Of a stretch of DNA of 64,000 nucleotides, positions 45,236 to 55,117 are shown in pieces; position 1 is the stretch's first letter, and every line of letters begins with the position of its first letter. The DNA is taken from NCBI RefSeq assembly GCF_020171465.1, contig NZ_JAIUZR010000004.1:310001-374000 (forward strand), read 5' to 3'. This DNA is from Lutimonas saemankumensis. Its GTDB lineage: Bacteria > Bacteroidota > Bacteroidia > Flavobacteriales > Flavobacteriaceae. The position numbers and the translations under genes are program-made. The notes below the pieces were generated by a model. The model saw only the letters and a list, made by a program, of their open reading frames with translations, searched no databases and was not told the DNA's origin.

Positions 45236-46108
45236 TTACATTTTTTTTGAATATTTCATACTAATTAGATCAAAATAAAAACGAGCATGAACAGGTATCC
45301 TTTTGATGAATCTAAAAATTCTCTTCTCCATAGAATCTTTTATCCCCGGCCGATAAATGCCTCGCAAATTATAATTTAATCTGATACTGTGCTGCTCGAA
45401 TAAGTCAGGGACATCTTTATGCCATTTTCCTTGTGTTATGCCCGTAAAAATATAGGGGATTATCTCAAACTCGTTTAATTTTACCCAATGATTGTCAACA
45501 ACATAGAAGTTATGTTTTAAAATCAATCCTCTTCTTGATCCAAATTCTTCGAATTCCCATCCTGATTCTTCATCTCTCAAGTATTGCAACAGAACTTCTT
45601 TTTTCCAAAAAGAAGCCTGTAAGCACGTCCTGTATCTTTGATTTAATAATGCAAGGAACAGCCCCTCATATTCTGAAGGATCAGATTCAGCAATTAACGA
45701 TTGATCAGTCAAATGTATACAGTGAATACTTTCGTTTGAATCTATTAAACGTGCATATCTGGACACCAGATCATTTTTGACAAAATCTTTAAAAAAGTAA
45801 TCTTCATGAAGATATAAAATCGTATCATCATCAATCATTTCCAAAGCAGCCCTTAATCTTTTGCCCCATGGCTCCTGATTTTCTCCTTTACTTCCTGACG
45901 AACATTTAACAGGAATAATATCAAGATCGTTAAATGAATAATCCTTTTTTTCTGTATTCAAATAAATCTTCCCATGATATTCAGGCCAGAAATATTTAAA
46001 TAATGTAAAAAATGGATCCCAACAATCCTCATAGGAATCACAGGTATTGACAAGTATGGAAAAATCATCATTTAAACTTTTCGACTTTATACAACTTTCT
46101 TTAGACAT
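45236..46108 (-). CDS. Predicted glycosyltransferase-like protein, tandem paralog 2
   Basis: 290 residues, paralog of its neighbour: FSILVNTCDSYEDCWDPFFTLF, KIYLNTEKKDY, TILYLHEDYFFKD, CIHLTDQS, NQRYRTCLQASFWKKEVLLQYLRDEESGWEFEEFGSRR. The 9-base gap to the other copy and the same order of motifs suggest duplication then divergence, perhaps for two different sugars in the repeat unit. GT-A-like fold is inference from the acidic pair in YLHEDYFF. Confidence 0.72.
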   Translation of the reverse strand: MSKESCIKSKSLNDDFSILVNTCDSYEDCWDPFFTLFKYFWPEYHGKIYLNTEKKDYSFNDLDIIPVKCSSGSKGENQEPWGKRLRAALEMIDDDTILYLHEDYFFKDFVKNDLVSRYARLIDSNESIHCIHLTDQSLIAESDPSEYEGLFLALLNQRYRTCLQASFWKKEVLLQYLRDEESGWEFEEFGSRRGLILKHNFYVVDNHWVKLNEFEIIPYIFTGITQGKWHKDVPDLFEQHSIRLNYNLRGIYRPGIKDSMEKRIFRFIKRIPVHARFYFDLISMKYSKKM

Positions 46109-46156
46109 AAAAATGTATTAAATTATTGCCATTCTCAACGTTTCACCGGTAACATT

Positions 46157-47662
46157 TTATTTTCTTACTAAACTTTTGATTACCGTATTCTCTTCTTTAG
46201 TCAAACCCAGCCACCAAACTAAAACCAGAAACGCCATAAAACTGAACAACAAAGTAAAAACAACTCTGATTAATTCATTGTTCATCAATACACTGGGTAT
46301 TATTCCAATAGAATAGACTCCAATTGTAACAATAAAGCATCGAAGAACTACCTGTTTGAAAAATAAACTGATTGATAAACTGCAATTTACCTTAGCATAG
46401 TAAAGAATAATAATAGCATACAGGATTGAATAGCCTATAAAAACCAAGTAAATGGTTGGTGGCGGTAAATTTAATGAAAACAATACAACTGCTATAACAA
46501 GCGGTAAAGTATTCAGAATTGACGATGAAATATGAAATTTTCTGATTTTCCCAACTGCCTCTATTGATGAGTATAGAGGAATGAATAATTGCTCTATCAA
46601 ATTTCTAATTAGTAATAATCTACAAAATACTATGGCATAAACTGGAACACTTTCTAACCATAGATCAAAAAGAAAAGGCATCTCAAGAAAAACAGGAACA
46701 TATACAAAGAGTAATAAAAAATAGGAAACCTTACTTCCCATCAAAGAGGCATTAAGCATCAAACTTCTGTTCCCGGAACCTTCGCTTTTCGCAATTACAG
46801 GCTTTAATGCCTTTAACATGGTGGTAGAAAAAACGCCAAGTTGGCCACTTATTTGATTCGCAATACCTTGTGATGCATTCACTACAGGTCCAAAAAAACT
46901 GTTTAAAACTATTCCCTGTCCATAATTAGCTACCATGCTTGTAGATACTCCTAAAAATGACCATCCCGCGAAACTGGTCATTTCTCGAAACAAAGGTTTG
47001 TCGAAGTACAACTGAAAATTTATGGTTACTTCTCTATACCGACGATGACTGTATACCCTTTTTACAGCCAAAAACAATAAGGACAATGTCGCCATTAACA
47101 TTCCATAAATGATCAACTTATCGTGTACTGTGTAGGTTATATAAAATGCAATTCCCAACTTTAATATTGATTCAAAAACTCCTAAAATTGCCACAAACAG
47201 CATGTTCTCCCGAGCATTGATTACGGCATCGTAAGGAACGGATATAATAGAAAAAAATGTACTTACTACCATAAAATGAAATATCATTTTTGCAGCATAC
47301 TCTCTACTATCAGGAATTTGTAAAATATTTCGGAACAAAAAAAATCCAATTAGCTCAATGAATACAACAATTATAAATCCGATGATAAGATGTAATATGA
47401 CACTAACATTAAAGACTTTTTTTTGCTTTTCTTCGTTTTCTTCCCCATGAGCAAATGACATAAAACGAAGAGAAGCTGAAGTCATGGCACTGTTCAAAAA
47501 AACCAACATTGCTATCATTCCCGCAACAACATTATAAATACCGAAGTCTTCCGTACCTAATGCAGCTAAAACAAGTCGCGTAACATAAAGAGAAATGAAT
47601 ACAGTTATACCCATTCTTGCATATAGAAAACCTGTGTTTTTTGCTACGCGCCTGGCTTTCAT
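46157..47662 (-). CDS. Polysaccharide flippase-like membrane protein (MATE/Wzx superfamily), copy 1
   Basis: 501 residues, about 12-14 membrane segments, starting RRVAKNTGFLYARMGITVFISLYVTRLVLAALG, typical of lipopolysaccharide/oligosaccharide flippases in Bacteroidetes. It would move undecaprenyl-linked repeat units across the inner membrane. A second flippase lies further upstream, so one may serve a different glycan or have another role. Confidence 0.88.
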   Translation of the reverse strand: MKARRVAKNTGFLYARMGITVFISLYVTRLVLAALGTEDFGIYNVVAGMIAMLVFLNSAMTSASLRFMSFAHGEENEEKQKKVFNVSVILHLIIGFIIVVFIELIGFFLFRNILQIPDSREYAAKMIFHFMVVSTFFSIISVPYDAVINARENMLFVAILGVFESILKLGIAFYITYTVHDKLIIYGMLMATLSLLFLAVKRVYSHRRYREVTINFQLYFDKPLFREMTSFAGWSFLGVSTSMVANYGQGIVLNSFFGPVVNASQGIANQISGQLGVFSTTMLKALKPVIAKSEGSGNRSLMLNASLMGSKVSYFLLLFVYVPVFLEMPFLFDLWLESVPVYAIVFCRLLLIRNLIEQLFIPLYSSIEAVGKIRKFHISSSILNTLPLVIAVVLFSLNLPPPTIYLVFIGYSILYAIIILYYAKVNCSLSISLFFKQVVLRCFIVTIGVYSIGIIPSVLMNNELIRVVFTLLFSFMAFLVLVWWLGLTKEENTVIKSLVRK

Positions 47663-47665
47663 AAT

Positions 47666-48601
47666 TTAAGATGATATTAGGGTCATTACTTTGTTTCTTA
47701 TCCGAAGCACAGTTGTTCTGAGGATAAATAAATTCAACATTTTGGACAAAAAATTATTCCTGTTTCCAAAAAATAAAACCAACTGTGAGATCAATAAATA
47801 ATTATAATAATGAAGAGCCATAAAATAATCCCGATGTTCCAACAAATAAGGTAATATTTCTCTCTTTATTAATTTCTCAGCATCCCTGAAATAGGATTTA
47901 TTAATATAAAATTCATTTTTATTTATAGTATGAACGTTCGAACCATGCCTCCTGTAATTCACAACAGTGTCTTCAGAAAAATGAATTTTTATACCTTCGT
48001 TCACAACCTTGATCCAAAAAGGAACATCTTCCATTAGAAAATAAGATTCGTCAAAACCATTAAATCTGTCTAGAATTTTCTTGCTCAACATACACCCTGG
48101 GGCCGGTAATCCTGAACCGTGATATACAAGCTTTTTCTGATCATTTTCAGTTGCTGTTGAAATTTCAAGGTTCTGATAGGGAAAAATGTTTTTGCCCGAC
48201 AGAATATTCACCTTACCAAATAATATTTCACAAGATGGATGGGTTTTGCAATAAAATACTAAATCCTCGATACAATTGTTCAATAAAATGTCATCCCCGG
48301 CAATAAATTTCAACCAATCTGCTGAAGCAAATTGGTATCCCTTATTCATGTTTTTGACAGTTCCCAGGTTTTCAGAACTTTTCAATATCATGGAATTTCT
48401 AAAATGACTTTTGTTTTTCTTCAGCCAACTTTCGCAGATGTCAATAGTTCGATCCGAAGAACAATCATCACTGATGATCAATTCTATATTTTTATAGGTC
48501 TGATTTTTTGTACTCTCAAGAGTTTCTAGTACATATTTTTCTGAATTGTAAGTAATTACTATAACTGAAGCAAGCGGTTCTTTAAAATTATCGTAAGTCA
48601 T
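47666..48601 (-). CDS. Family 2 glycosyltransferase
   Basis: 311 residues. ASVIVITYNSEKYVLETLESTKNQTYKNIELIISDDCSSDRT and WLKFIAGDDILL give the two conserved acidic sites, and GLPAPGCMLSKKILDRFNGFDESYFLMEDVPFWIK the acceptor region. It is 3 bases from the flippase gene, so they share a transcript. Donor and acceptor unknown. Confidence 0.94.
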   Translation of the reverse strand: MTYDNFKEPLASVIVITYNSEKYVLETLESTKNQTYKNIELIISDDCSSDRTIDICESWLKKNKSHFRNSMILKSSENLGTVKNMNKGYQFASADWLKFIAGDDILLNNCIEDLVFYCKTHPSCEILFGKVNILSGKNIFPYQNLEISTATENDQKKLVYHGSGLPAPGCMLSKKILDRFNGFDESYFLMEDVPFWIKVVNEGIKIHFSEDTVVNYRRHGSNVHTINKNEFYINKSYFRDAEKLIKREILPYLLEHRDYFMALHYYNYLLISQLVLFFGNRNNFLSKMLNLFILRTTVLRIRNKVMTLISS

Positions 48602-48629
48602 TCTTGAATAGAAGCAGGAAAGTTAAAGA

Positions 48630-50120
48630 TTAATATTTTTTTAATTTACTTTTTAGTTGCATCAAAATACCTTGAATATCCAACCTTTTGTTTAGTTCAT
48701 AATATGAAAAAACCGATGAGGAAATAATCAGTAGCGAACCCAAAAAATACATAACATGACTCTCAAAATTAATATAAATGAAAAAACCAGAGATTGCTAT
48801 TAAAAATAGAATAAAAAATATCCGGAAATAATCTTTTGTGAAACTAAACTTATATAGAAAGTTTGTTATCAGTAAATTTTGAATAAAACCTAATAAGTAA
48901 GCCAGGAAAAAAGAAATGCCTAAACCAGTCAAGCCCATATACTTATATCCCAGGATATTTAATATGAAAAAATAAACCACCTTTATTAAGGAACCCCAAA
49001 AAAACCATTTTTTATCTCCTTTGGCAAGAAATATAAAACCCATTGACCAACTTCCAGATTTAAAAAAAATTCCTAAAGCAGCCCAATGTATCATTTCGGA
49101 TATAGGTAAAAATTTATAGGAATACAGCAATATTATTCCCCAATCTATGAAAATAAGAAAAATGGTCAATAATGGGGCCAATAGTAAAACAGCAATTTCT
49201 GCCTGTTTATTTACTGTATCCTTCATATTAGTATTATCATCGATAACCTCAGAAAGTCTGGGGTAATAATCGGTAGCCATTGAATTTAAAATCATTCCTG
49301 TATATGTTCCAATTATAGCAAAACCAGCAGAAAAAAGTCCAACATCAATTACGTCACCTACCGAACTAATATAAATCCTAACTAAATAGGCCTCAATAAT
49401 CGTTAAAACACCACTTAAACTCAAAACAACACCCATACTTATCATTGACTTTCCCTCCTTATAGATTTCATTTTTCGTAACACTTACAGACTCAATCGGA
49501 ATCTTACGAGCGTAATAAAAAGATGATATCAAAGAAACAGCCGAAGACGTAATCAAAACTGGTACAATAGCGTCGATACCCCAAATGTAATACATTGGAA
49601 CAGTTATAATTAATCCAATAAAGCTTCCTGTTAGATTTGCCTTTGCCAAATATTGAAGCCTTCTCAAACCCTGTAAAACTACGATCTGACCACTAAATAA
49701 TTGATTCATTAAAAGGGTTAATGACAACCATTGAAAGGCAATCGTAAAACTATTGCTCCCAAATGCAAATTTACTTAGCCAAGGTGCCAGAAAAAATGTT
49801 ATTACGGATCCAAGCAAGCCAGTCACCCATACTATTTTTCGAAAAACCGTAACGGTAGTCGATATTTTCTTTTGATCCCCTGTTGAATTGGCTGATGCAA
49901 TATTTTTTATTGCACTAATCCCAAGTCCCATATTAGTTAACCTACTAATTATTTCAACCGTTGATCTTAATAATTCTAAGATCCCCATCCCCTTAGGGCC
50001 GATTAAAATTGCCACGAATTTAGATCTGATAATACTTATTAGAATTTGAAATACCTGAACACCACCGAAAAGGGATGTGGCTTTCATGATTTGTCTATAT
50101 GAAGATTTTTGATGTGACAA
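48630..50120 (-). CDS. O-antigen translocase (Wzx, WzxE-like), copy 2
   Basis: 496 residues, about 12 membrane segments. The N-terminal SSYRQIMKATSLFGGVQVFQILISIIRSKFVAILIGPKGMGILELL matches the WzxE/O-antigen translocase group found next to FdtA/FdtB genes. It is the more likely carrier of the amino-sugar repeat unit, because it follows the sugar-synthesis genes by 9 bases. Confidence 0.93.
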   Translation of the reverse strand: MSHQKSSYRQIMKATSLFGGVQVFQILISIIRSKFVAILIGPKGMGILELLRSTVEIISRLTNMGLGISAIKNIASANSTGDQKKISTTVTVFRKIVWVTGLLGSVITFFLAPWLSKFAFGSNSFTIAFQWLSLTLLMNQLFSGQIVVLQGLRRLQYLAKANLTGSFIGLIITVPMYYIWGIDAIVPVLITSSAVSLISSFYYARKIPIESVSVTKNEIYKEGKSMISMGVVLSLSGVLTIIEAYLVRIYISSVGDVIDVGLFSAGFAIIGTYTGMILNSMATDYYPRLSEVIDDNTNMKDTVNKQAEIAVLLLAPLLTIFLIFIDWGIILLYSYKFLPISEMIHWAALGIFFKSGSWSMGFIFLAKGDKKWFFWGSLIKVVYFFILNILGYKYMGLTGLGISFFLAYLLGFIQNLLITNFLYKFSFTKDYFRIFFILFLIAISGFFIYINFESHVMYFLGSLLIISSSVFSYYELNKRLDIQGILMQLKSKLKKY

Positions 50121-50129
50121 TCTATTTAT

Positions 50130-51230
50130 TCAATTCCATTTATTGACGGCTTCAACAATTCTAATTATTTCCGTATTATGCAATACAGGACTCATTGGAA
50201 GACTGAGAACTTCTTGATGAATTTTTTCCGTTATAGGAAAATTAAGTTTGTTTAAAGTTGGAAAAGCTTTTTGGTGGTGGGGTGGAACCGGATAATGTAT
50301 CATGCTTTCAATTCCTTCATTTTTCAAATATTCTTGAAAAGCGCCCCTGTTTCTTGACCTAATCACGAACAAATGCCAAACATGGCCATCATGCTGAAGA
50401 CATTGAGGGAGCACGAGATGTTCATTTTTCATATCATTTAAATAAATTCTTGCAATATTCCTTCTTCTTTCAATGTCTTTATCTATCCTTTTAAGCTTTA
50501 CTCTCAAAATGGCTGCTTGAATTTCATCCATTCTCGAATTTATTCCTTGAAAATCAAATCTATATTTCTCCTTAGAACCATAATTTGCCAAAGACCTAAT
50601 GGTTTCAGCTAAAATCATATCATTTGTTGTTACCGCACCGGCATCTCCCAGAGCTCCCAGATTTTTACCTGGATAAAAACTAAAACCTGATGCATCACCA
50701 AGGTTTCCGGCTTTTTTATTTTCGTATTTCGATCCATGCGCTTGAGCGCTATCTTCCACTATAAGTAAGTCATATTTTTTTGCAATATCCTTTAACTTTG
50801 CCGTCATAGCATTCTGACCATATAAATGTACGATTAGAATTGCTTTAGTTTTTGGTCCGATAGATTTTTCGATCAATGAATCATCAAGGTTGTAGGTGAA
50901 TAAATCGGGTTCCACCAAAATAGGTTTCAATTTGTTTTCAGTGATTCCTAGTATAGATGCAATAAAAGTATTGGCCGGCACAATAACTTCATCTCCCTCC
51001 TCTAACTTGCCTAAAACCAAATACGCCTTAAAAATTAATCGCAAGGCATCTAATCCATTGGCGACTCCAATGCATCTTTTTACCCCGCAATATCTGGCGA
51101 ATTCATCTTCGAAATTCAATACCTCTTCTCCTCGTAAATACCACCCAGAGTCTACCACCCTTTTAATAGCCTCCATAATTTTAGTGTTATCGCGTGCATT
51201 AATTTTATGCAAATCCAAAAATTTTATCAT
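50130..51230 (-). CDS. DegT/DnrJ/EryC1/StrS aminotransferase (FdtB/QdtB-like)
   Basis: 366 residues. PLP-dependent sugar aminotransferase with the active-site lysine Lys189 in [19 protein letters not shown]-terminal [12 protein letters not shown] and [36 protein letters not shown] are typical of FdtB/QdtB-type enzymes that aminate dTDP-3-keto-6-deoxyhexose at C3. Context with two FdtA-like ketoisomerases supports this. Its start overlaps the stop of the next DegT-like gene by 4 bases. The stereochemistry (Fuc3N or Qui3N) is not decided here. Confidence 0.9.
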   Translation of the reverse strand: MIKFLDLHKINARDNTKIMEAIKRVVDSGWYLRGEEVLNFEDEFARYCGVKRCIGVANGLDALRLIFKAYLVLGKLEEGDEVIVPANTFIASILGITENKLKPILVEPDLFTYNLDDSLIEKSIGPKTKAILIVHLYGQNAMTAKLKDIAKKYDLLIVEDSAQAHGSKYENKKAGNLGDASGFSFYPGKNLGALGDAGAVTTNDMILAETIRSLANYGSKEKYRFDFQGINSRMDEIQAAILRVKLKRIDKDIERRRNIARIYLNDMKNEHLVLPQCLQHDGHVWHLFVIRSRNRGAFQEYLKNEGIESMIHYPVPPHHQKAFPTLNKLNFPITEKIHQEVLSLPMSPVLHNTEIIRIVEAVNKWN

Positions 51231-52147
51231 ATTTCGGTTTTTTGAATAAATTTTTGAAGAACAAAAGCAAAATAATCGAGATCTTCATCATTTAAATTTT
51301 GATGTAGAGGAATGAAAAAAGCCCTTTCACCATAAAAAACACTACACTCAATTCCATGTTGTTGAACAAACCTCTTCATTGAATCCAGATCAAGTCTTTC
51401 ATCTTTAACCGTAAACATAAAAACACCCGGTACCATACCAGGAGTCATCATGAATCTTGGATGAAAACCAAAATCTTTAACCTTAGAACCCATTTTTATG
51501 TATATTTCTTTCCTTCTATTTATAATTAGATCGTGAAATTGAATATAGTAGGATAATACTTTTTGGACATATTCTAGTTTGTCTTTATTTAAATAATTAT
51601 TTTTTAATTTGGATTTTAAGTTAGAGATCAATAACCCACCAAATTCTATGGGAAACATTTTTGGAAAACTATAAATTACAAATTCTCCAATCTTGCCTAT
51701 TCGCCCTTTCCTGTCGCTTGAAAAAAAAGAATAAGCACAATCTTCAATTATGGGAATTTCCATTTTAGTTAAATTTTCCAGATTTTCATATGGAACTCCA
51801 AATTCATGGATAACTAAGATAATTTTCGTTTTTTCACTTATAACTCTTTTCCACTGACAAAATTTTTCTATTTCCCTAGTAACACATCCACTTATGTAAA
51901 AATTGTTTGTTGGAGTTAAAATTGCAACTTCATCCTCTTCCTTTAAATCATAATGACTCAGAGCCAAGCCCAAAGCATTTCTTCCACTTAATTGAAAAGA
52001 ATAATTTCCGTGATTAAATCTATCTTTAAAATATTTATTAATACTTCTATCTAATTGAAGCCTATTATTAAAGTCAATATCTAATGCCCTAAAAGGTCCC
52101 ATTCGATATTTCCAAGTACTTGAATTTGAAAGATTTGATTTTGACAT
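51227..52147 (-). CDS. Divergent, short DegT-type aminotransferase-like protein
   Basis: 306 residues, shorter than a normal DegT protein. It keeps [50 protein letters not shown] and [15 protein letters not shown], in which Lys163 is the likely PLP lysine at a shifted position. The C-terminal small domain is reduced. It may be an aminotransferase for another sugar, a partner subunit, or a non-catalytic relative. It overlaps the regular aminotransferase gene by 4 bases. Confidence 0.74.
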   Translation of the reverse strand: MSKSNLSNSSTWKYRMGPFRALDIDFNNRLQLDRSINKYFKDRFNHGNYSFQLSGRNALGLALSHYDLKEEDEVAILTPTNNFYISGCVTREIEKFCQWKRVISEKTKIILVIHEFGVPYENLENLTKMEIPIIEDCAYSFFSSDRKGRIGKIGEFVIYSFPKMFPIEFGGLLISNLKSKLKNNYLNKDKLEYVQKVLSYYIQFHDLIINRRKEIYIKMGSKVKDFGFHPRFMMTPGMVPGVFMFTVKDERLDLDSMKRFVQQHGIECSVFYGERAFFIPLHQNLNDEDLDYFAFVLQKFIQKTEI

Positions 52148-52165
52148 CTCTTAATTATCTAAACG

Positions 52166-53095
52166 CTAAAATTCAAATTCAAAAGAATATCGTAAGGAGG
52201 ATATGCCCTCATGACACTCTTTGAATCTAAGCAGGCCTTCATTAGGCTCACCCAATTCGGTTGATATTCCCCAATCAATTGTTTCAAATTCCAATGATTT
52301 ATAATGGTTCCAAAGATTAAAAATTAGAAAAGTCATTGACTTTAAAGATCTGCCTAATTTTGTATCTCCTAAAAATGTTGCATAAACAATTTTCTTATGA
52401 GCTCTATAAATAATGGCTGATGCCACCACAATATTGCTCCCATCGAGCACCTGAAAGTAATCAATTGGCCAAATTTCATTTGTCATCAAAATATCAGAAA
52501 ACTTCATATGTAAAGGTCTTGATCTGCTCTTTCTGTTTTCGAGAATCAAATTGTACACAACTTCTTTTTGGACCAAATCTTCAACTTGGCGAAACTTAAG
52601 ATCATATTTAACCGCTTTTCGGTAGTTTCTTCTGGTATTTGCATCAGTGAAATCACTATTCCAACTTTTTAAATCTACGGAACAAGTTATTTCAGGGGTT
52701 TTCATTTTGAAATCAGCTCTTACCAATGAATTGACCATTTTAGAATTTATCGATTGATGATAAATATCTGGAGGAAGAGTTAACTTAAATCCTCTTAAAT
52801 TATTTTTTTCAATATAAAGTTTTATTTCATTTACAAAATGATCAAATTGACTACTCAACACACTATTATGTCTAAAATGCAATCCTCCGAAAGGTGCCGA
52901 AAAAGGAGATAAAATTCTATCGTCCTTTATACCTGCGATCATGCCCAATTGAATTTTACTCTTATTATCCGGTAATAAATAGACCAATCTTTCAACTTTT
53001 TGCTTATTTAATTCTAGGAATACACTTTCCAGAAATGGATGTGGGGCACTGGAAAAACGACTTTCGAACTCTTTTTGATTTACTTCAAGGAGCAT
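52166..53095 (-). CDS. FemAB/GNAT-like acyltransferase
   Basis: 309 residues. The two-lobed pattern with LNKQKVERLVYLLPD, FKLTLPPDIYHQSIN, RRNYRKAVKYDLKFRQVEDL, FQVLDGSNIVVASAIIYRAHKKIVYATFLG and MTFLIFNLWNHYKSLEFETIDWGIST fits GNAT/Fem-type transferases. Placed between the FdtA-like and aminotransferase genes, the usual place of the FdtC acetyltransferase, it probably acylates the amino sugar, which would make it a non-homologous replacement. The acyl donor is not known. Confidence 0.76.
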   Translation of the reverse strand: MLLEVNQKEFESRFSSAPHPFLESVFLELNKQKVERLVYLLPDNKSKIQLGMIAGIKDDRILSPFSAPFGGLHFRHNSVLSSQFDHFVNEIKLYIEKNNLRGFKLTLPPDIYHQSINSKMVNSLVRADFKMKTPEITCSVDLKSWNSDFTDANTRRNYRKAVKYDLKFRQVEDLVQKEVVYNLILENRKSRSRPLHMKFSDILMTNEIWPIDYFQVLDGSNIVVASAIIYRAHKKIVYATFLGDTKLGRSLKSMTFLIFNLWNHYKSLEFETIDWGISTELGEPNEGLLRFKECHEGISSLRYSFEFEF

Positions 53096-53100
53096 TGGTT

Positions 53101-53520
53101 CTAAAGTGATTTATAATTAATAAATTTATCATAATCTCTTATGTAGTCCTTTTCATCATATTTATCTGAAGCCAGAACCATTGAAATGGAGCCGGAAGAA
53201 AAATTCTCTAATTCTCTCCATAGTCCAGGAACTATATGTAGGGCTAAATGAGGCCTGTTTAATGAAACTCTCTTTTTGAAACGGCCATCATCCAATACAA
53301 CGTCAAAACTACCACTTGCGGCAACCACCAACTGCTCTAACTCAAAATGGGCATGGCCGCCTCTTACTTCTCCACCCGGGATATCATATAGATAATAAAC
53401 TCTTCTGATATCAAATGGTATTCCTCTACCATTCTCCGCTACCGTTGTATTTCCTCTATTGGAGTGTACAATTGATAAATCTATAACGGAACAATCAAAG
53501 ACAGTTGAATTAGTGAACAT
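53101..53520 (-). CDS. FdtA/QdtA-type sugar 3,4-ketoisomerase (cupin), HxH intact
   Basis: 139 residues. Single cupin with VYYLYDIPGGEVRGGHAHFELEQLVVAASGSFDVVL; the paired histidines in GGHAH are those described as catalytic in FdtA/QdtA. It would convert dTDP-4-keto-6-deoxyglucose to the 3-keto isomer. Overlaps by 11 bases the start side of a paralog upstream and lies 5 bases before the FemAB-like gene. Confidence 0.92.
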   Translation of the reverse strand: MFTNSTVFDCSVIDLSIVHSNRGNTTVAENGRGIPFDIRRVYYLYDIPGGEVRGGHAHFELEQLVVAASGSFDVVLDDGRFKKRVSLNRPHLALHIVPGLWRELENFSSGSISMVLASDKYDEKDYIRDYDKFINYKSL

Positions 53521-53917
53521 TGTTTTTATAAGTTAAGTATTTATCAAAATCTCTAATATAGTCATTAGCGTTATATATATGAGACGTAACATGCAATGCC
53601 AAGGAGTTTGTAGAAAAGTTTTCTAATCTTCTCCAGAATAAGTTTGGTATATACAGTCCGTAATAAGATCTATTTAAGTTAAATTTTGACTCTTTATTAC
53701 CATCATTCAGAATGACGTCAAAACTTCCTGATAAAGCAACAATAAATACTTCATTTACTTTGAAGGCATGACTTCCTCTAATCTCTCCTCCCGGTACATC
53801 GTAGACCCAATATGTACTAGATATTTCAAAAGGAATCTGACTGTTGTTTTCAAAAAAACTCAAGTTTCCTCTAGGATCTAATATTTTTGGTAATTGAATA
53901 ATTTTTGGTTTTTTCAT
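53510..53917 (-). CDS. FdtA/QdtA-type cupin paralog with HAF in place of HAH
   Basis: 135 residues, paralog of the neighbour: TYWVYDVPGGEIRGSHAFKVNEVFIVALSGSFDVIL. The second active-site His is Phe here (GSHAF), while the rest of the cupin is kept. It may be inactive, have altered regiochemistry, or form a heterodimer with the intact copy. It heads the downstream part of the glycan locus after a 414-base gap. Confidence 0.9.
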   Translation of the reverse strand: MKKPKIIQLPKILDPRGNLSFFENNSQIPFEISSTYWVYDVPGGEIRGSHAFKVNEVFIVALSGSFDVILNDGNKESKFNLNRSYYGLYIPNLFWRRLENFSTNSLALHVTSHIYNANDYIRDFDKYLTYKNNVH

Positions 53918-54331
53918 TAGGTTGTAATCTATATTGAAATATGCTTAGAGTTAAATTTTGACACTGCTTCGCCTCTATCAGACCCATCGAAACCGATGAC
54001 TCTCAATCAATTAATTGGATGAGAAAATACAACAACATTCTCTTTTTCTACCCTATAAACGAAAAAAATAGTTGTAAATTTTACCAAAAACAGATATGTA
54101 ATCAATTTCATTTGTAGCCATAGGGTTTGATGCCCATTTTTCAGAGGAATCTTCATTGATAATTAAAATTACCAAAATAGATTCTACGAACTAAAAAAAA
54201 AGAAATCTAAATATAGATTTGGAGTCAACAGTTGATAAAACCCGGTATTGTCAGATCATAAACAACTTATAGCATTTCAAAAAAATTAGGGAAAATGTTA
54301 TTGTTAACTTTAATATGCCTTAAAAGTAGTT
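53918..54331. promoter_or_regulatory. Intergenic region, 414 bases, no gene
   Basis: No convincing coding frame. On the minus strand it separates the sugar-phosphate transferase gene from the first FdtA-like gene, so it should hold the promoter of the rest of the locus. A small dyad AAATCTA-N4-TAGATTT (54204-54221) with a T-rich run on the minus side could be a weak terminator after the sugar transferase. No clear -7 box was found. Confidence 0.5.
54204..54221 (-). terminator. Weak A/T-rich hairpin, possible terminator after the sugar transferase
   Basis: AAATCTA (54204-54210), AATA, TAGATTT (54215-54221); on the minus strand it is followed by CTTTTTTTTT. The stem has few G:C pairs and is 110 bases after the stop, so confidence is low. 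Confidence 0.3.
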
Positions 54332-55117
54332 CTATCTTGCCTTTTCATCTGGATAAAAGACATGAAAAATTGTGTTCACAACAAGTTTGAAATCATAAAG
54401 AAATGATGCGTTTCTGATGTATGAAAGGTCATACCTTATTCTCTGATTTAGATCTGAAATACAAGAAATTTCTCCCCTGCATTTGTTGATCTGAGCGAGA
54501 CCCGTAATCCCCGGCCTTACCCTGTGACGCAGGTAAAAAACATTTGAAATTTCGTTATATCTATTCGTCTCGGATATCATATGCGGTCGGGGTCCTACAA
54601 CACTCATTTCACCTTTTAAAACATTTAAAAATTGAGGTAGCTCATCAATACTGTACCTTCTCATAAAATATCCCATTCTTGTTATTCTCTCATCCTCTTT
54701 AGAAGTTGGTTTTGTGTTGGATTCATCATTAAGTCTCATGGATCTGAATTTGTAACATACAAAAGGTTTCATATGCTCTCCATTTCTTTTCTGTTTAAAA
54801 ATGAATGGGCCTTTCGATTCCAACTTGATGGCAATAAAAAGCAATGGTACCAGCCATGAAAGGACAAAAATTACAACAAAACACGAAACAATAATATCAA
54901 AAAATCTTTTGGGAAACTTCCAATATGAGTTCTTTAAATACTCATTCTGTGCTTTTATCATTCTTTCAATCGCCTCTTCTCTGATCTTATCCTGATTCTG
55001 GGTCTTGATAAAAATGTAAGAATCCGAAACTTGGTTATGATTATGTGGTTCTTTCACAATATTCATACTACCCTTAAAAATTTCACGTTCAACTAAGTCT
55101 TGGGTTAATACTTCCAT
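54332..55117 (-). CDS. Initiating sugar-phosphate transferase (WcaJ/RfbP C-terminal type)
   Basis: 261 residues. One membrane helix (FDIIVSCFVVIFVLSWLVPLLFIAIKL) then the bacterial sugar transferase core: GPFIFKQKRNGEHMKPFVCYKFRSMR, YFMRRYSIDELPQFLNVLKGEMSVVGPRPHM and RHRVRPGITGLAQINKCRGEI. An ~80-residue N-terminal extension is unusual and not recognised. It transfers a sugar phosphate to undecaprenyl phosphate and starts the repeat unit. It is the first gene of the locus on this strand, with a 16-bp palindrome upstream. Confidence 0.93.
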   Translation of the reverse strand: MEVLTQDLVEREIFKGSMNIVKEPHNHNQVSDSYIFIKTQNQDKIREEAIERMIKAQNEYLKNSYWKFPKRFFDIIVSCFVVIFVLSWLVPLLFIAIKLESKGPFIFKQKRNGEHMKPFVCYKFRSMRLNDESNTKPTSKEDERITRMGYFMRRYSIDELPQFLNVLKGEMSVVGPRPHMISETNRYNEISNVFYLRHRVRPGITGLAQINKCRGEISCISDLNQRIRYDLSYIRNASFLYDFKLVVNTIFHVFYPDEKAR

